DNA of 64,000 bases. Origin: Symbiodinium natans (Eukaryota > Sar > Dinophyceae > Suessiales > Symbiodiniaceae). Shown here piece after piece: positions 62,941 through 64,000 of the stretch (positions are counted from its first letter, which is position 1; each line of letters starts with the position of its first letter). The DNA lies in the NCBI GenBank assembly GCA_905221605.1, contig CAJNDS010002494.1, forward strand, positions 92,501 through 156,500, given 5' to 3'. The notes beneath the pieces were generated by a model that worked only from the letters and a program-made list of their open reading frames with translations, searched no databases and had not been told where the DNA came from. The position numbers were made by a program, and so were the translations under genes.

Positions 62941-63665
62941 ATGACGATGGGTGGCAGCGATAGCTACCGTGCAGCGAGGGACAGAGGCAACCAGTTTGTG
63001 AAGCTCGGCCAGGATCAGGCGGCAAGGGCTTAGGGTTTAAGGTTTAAGGTTTAGGGTTTAGGGTTTCGGGTTCCTGGTGCCTAGCCGTTCAAGTTAGTTC
63101 TTGCAGCATCCCAGCGCATGGGGGTTTACGAAAATGGGGGACCCCTAACATAAACCCCCAAATAGTAGGGTTCCCTTATTCAAGGGACCCCAACCAGCGC
63201 ATTTCAGAATTCAACGCTTGTGGGGGAACCCTAAACCCTAAACCCTAAACCCTAAACCCTAAATCCGGCCTTGTGCGAGTGTGAGAGTCGAAACCCTAAA
63301 TCCTAAACCCTAAACCCTAAACCCTAAACCTGGGGCAGGATGCTTTGGAGGCCTACGCGGAAGCTCTACAGCTTGCTGAGACTGAGGAGCCTTCGTAGCC
63401 CAGTGGTGCCATGTACCCTTTTTGTTCCCTTATAAAGTAACCACCCCCCCAAAAAGGGTGCCCTTATGATAATGTGGTTATCGGTTCCCTTTATAAAGTA
63501 GCCACCCCAAGAAAAGGGTGCCCTTGAAGGAGCTGTGCGTGCCGCTCTTGGCCAATCGGGCCCTGGTGACGCTGCGGCTGGGCCGATATGCGGAAACATT
63601 GGCCGACTGCGACCGGGTTCTGGCTGCGAAGCCAGAACATGCCAAAGCCTTGTTTAGGCGCCAGG
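62941..63665 (+). CDS. TPR-repeat protein, 5' part (gene continues past window)
   Basis: Start of a tetratricopeptide-repeat protein of the co-chaperone type. Exon 1 (62941-63018) gives YRAARDRGNQFVKLGQDQ, exon 2 (63339-63386) gives DALEAYAEALQLAETE, exon 3 (63530 to about 63665) gives LLANRALVTLRLGRYAETLA and AAKPEHAKALFRR. Together they form two canonical TPR units (G-N-x2-F/Y-K, Y-x2-AL, NRA-x3-L-x-LG-x-Y, P-x3-KAL-x-RR). Intron 1 has a GC donor, starts with TTTAGGG and ends with CCCTAAA repeats. Intron 2 (about 63387-63529) is nearly filled by a TIR element. Later exons should lie beyond 64000 or in the last 300 bases, where I do not see a convincing one. Confidence 0.8.
63121..63192 (+). 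mobile_element. Dispersed element, second copy in TPR intron 1
   Basis: ACGAAAATGGGGGACCCC then CCCAAATAGTAGGGTTCCC and CAAGGGACCCC. Confidence 0.7.
63227..63331 (+). repeat. CCCTAAA array before TPR exon 2
   Basis: Two blocks split by a 30-base insert; ends 8 bases before the exon at 63339. The same intron starts with TTTAGGG at 63030-63070. Confidence 0.95.
63395..63529 (+). mobile_element. TIR element, GGTAGCCCAG family, filling a TPR intron
   Basis: Begins GTAGCCCAGTGG, carries the core TATAAAGTAACCACCCC twice, and ends AAAAGGGTGCCCTTGAAG where the AG acts as acceptor of the TPR exon at 63530. Confidence 0.8.
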
Positions 63666-64000
63666 GCGCGTCTGTCCAATGTGGGGTTCATTTCAGGGCT
63701 TTTTCGGGTTGGCGGTAACATGAAATCCTGGTCCTGCTACACTCCTGACAGGGCAAGCCTTGCTTGGCTTGTGAGAGATGCGTGTGACTTATCCCCTCCG
63801 CCTAGTGTTAAACCCGCCGCCCTAAACCCCCGAACACTAAATACCCCGATTAGAGTTAAGTTATCGTATATGGGGACTTTAAATGTTAGGGGGTAGGGGG
63901 GGTTAAGATTACGTAGGGGGAGGGGATTACGCCCATAACCCTAAACCTAAACCCTAAACCCCTATACCCTAAAAGGCGTGGTCAAGCTTTGACCGGGCTG

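Overview
This window looks like nuclear DNA of a dinoflagellate. Four things point there: arrays of the TTTAGGG/CCCTAAA telomere-type heptamer repeated dozens of times inside the sequence; genes cut into many small exons joined by GT, GC and GA donors with AG acceptors; GC-rich non-LTR (LINE) fragments of the type common in dinoflagellate genomes; and a voltage-gated proton-channel-like gene. I cannot name the genus.

Layout. 0-3.6 kb: telomere-repeat-rich DNA with a few exon-like islands. 3.64-9.28 kb: a multi-exon GILT (thiol reductase) gene on +. 10-25 kb: many small exon-like islands between telomere-repeat arrays, families not recognised. 25.3-29.7 kb: a coiled-coil protein gene on +. 30.64-36.16 kb: a complete 10-exon HAD-phosphatase-like gene on +. 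36-44 kb: further exon islands, a small two-exon gene at 42.85-43.32 kb (+) and a minus-strand terminal part at 42.15-42.66 kb. 44-62 kb: almost free of telomere repeats, holding long ORFs of uncertain strand (44.4-49 kb), a pile of decayed LINE fragments (49.5-55.3 kb), a multi-pass membrane protein with a TIR-like SHDW core (56.8-58.5 kb) and an Hv1-like gene (59.2-60.4 kb). 61.7-64 kb: the end of an unidentified gene and the start of a TPR gene that runs off the window.

The most unusual structure concerns introns. In gene models whose reading frame closes across junctions, many introns start with TTTAGGG-type repeats just after the donor and end with CCCTAAA-type repeats just before the acceptor, so the two ends of the intron RNA are complementary. 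Several families of short terminal-inverted-repeat elements also sit in introns, and in some cases their edges coincide with the inferred splice junctions, as expected of introners.

Calibration: the GILT, HAD, TPR, Hv1, SHDW and LINE calls rest on recognisable motifs. Single-exon islands rest only on open frame, codon-like composition and nearby splice-like dinucleotides. I can find similar islands inside introns of the HAD gene, so I expect a good fraction of the unassigned ones to be wrong. Exon ends are hand-placed and may be off by a few bases.
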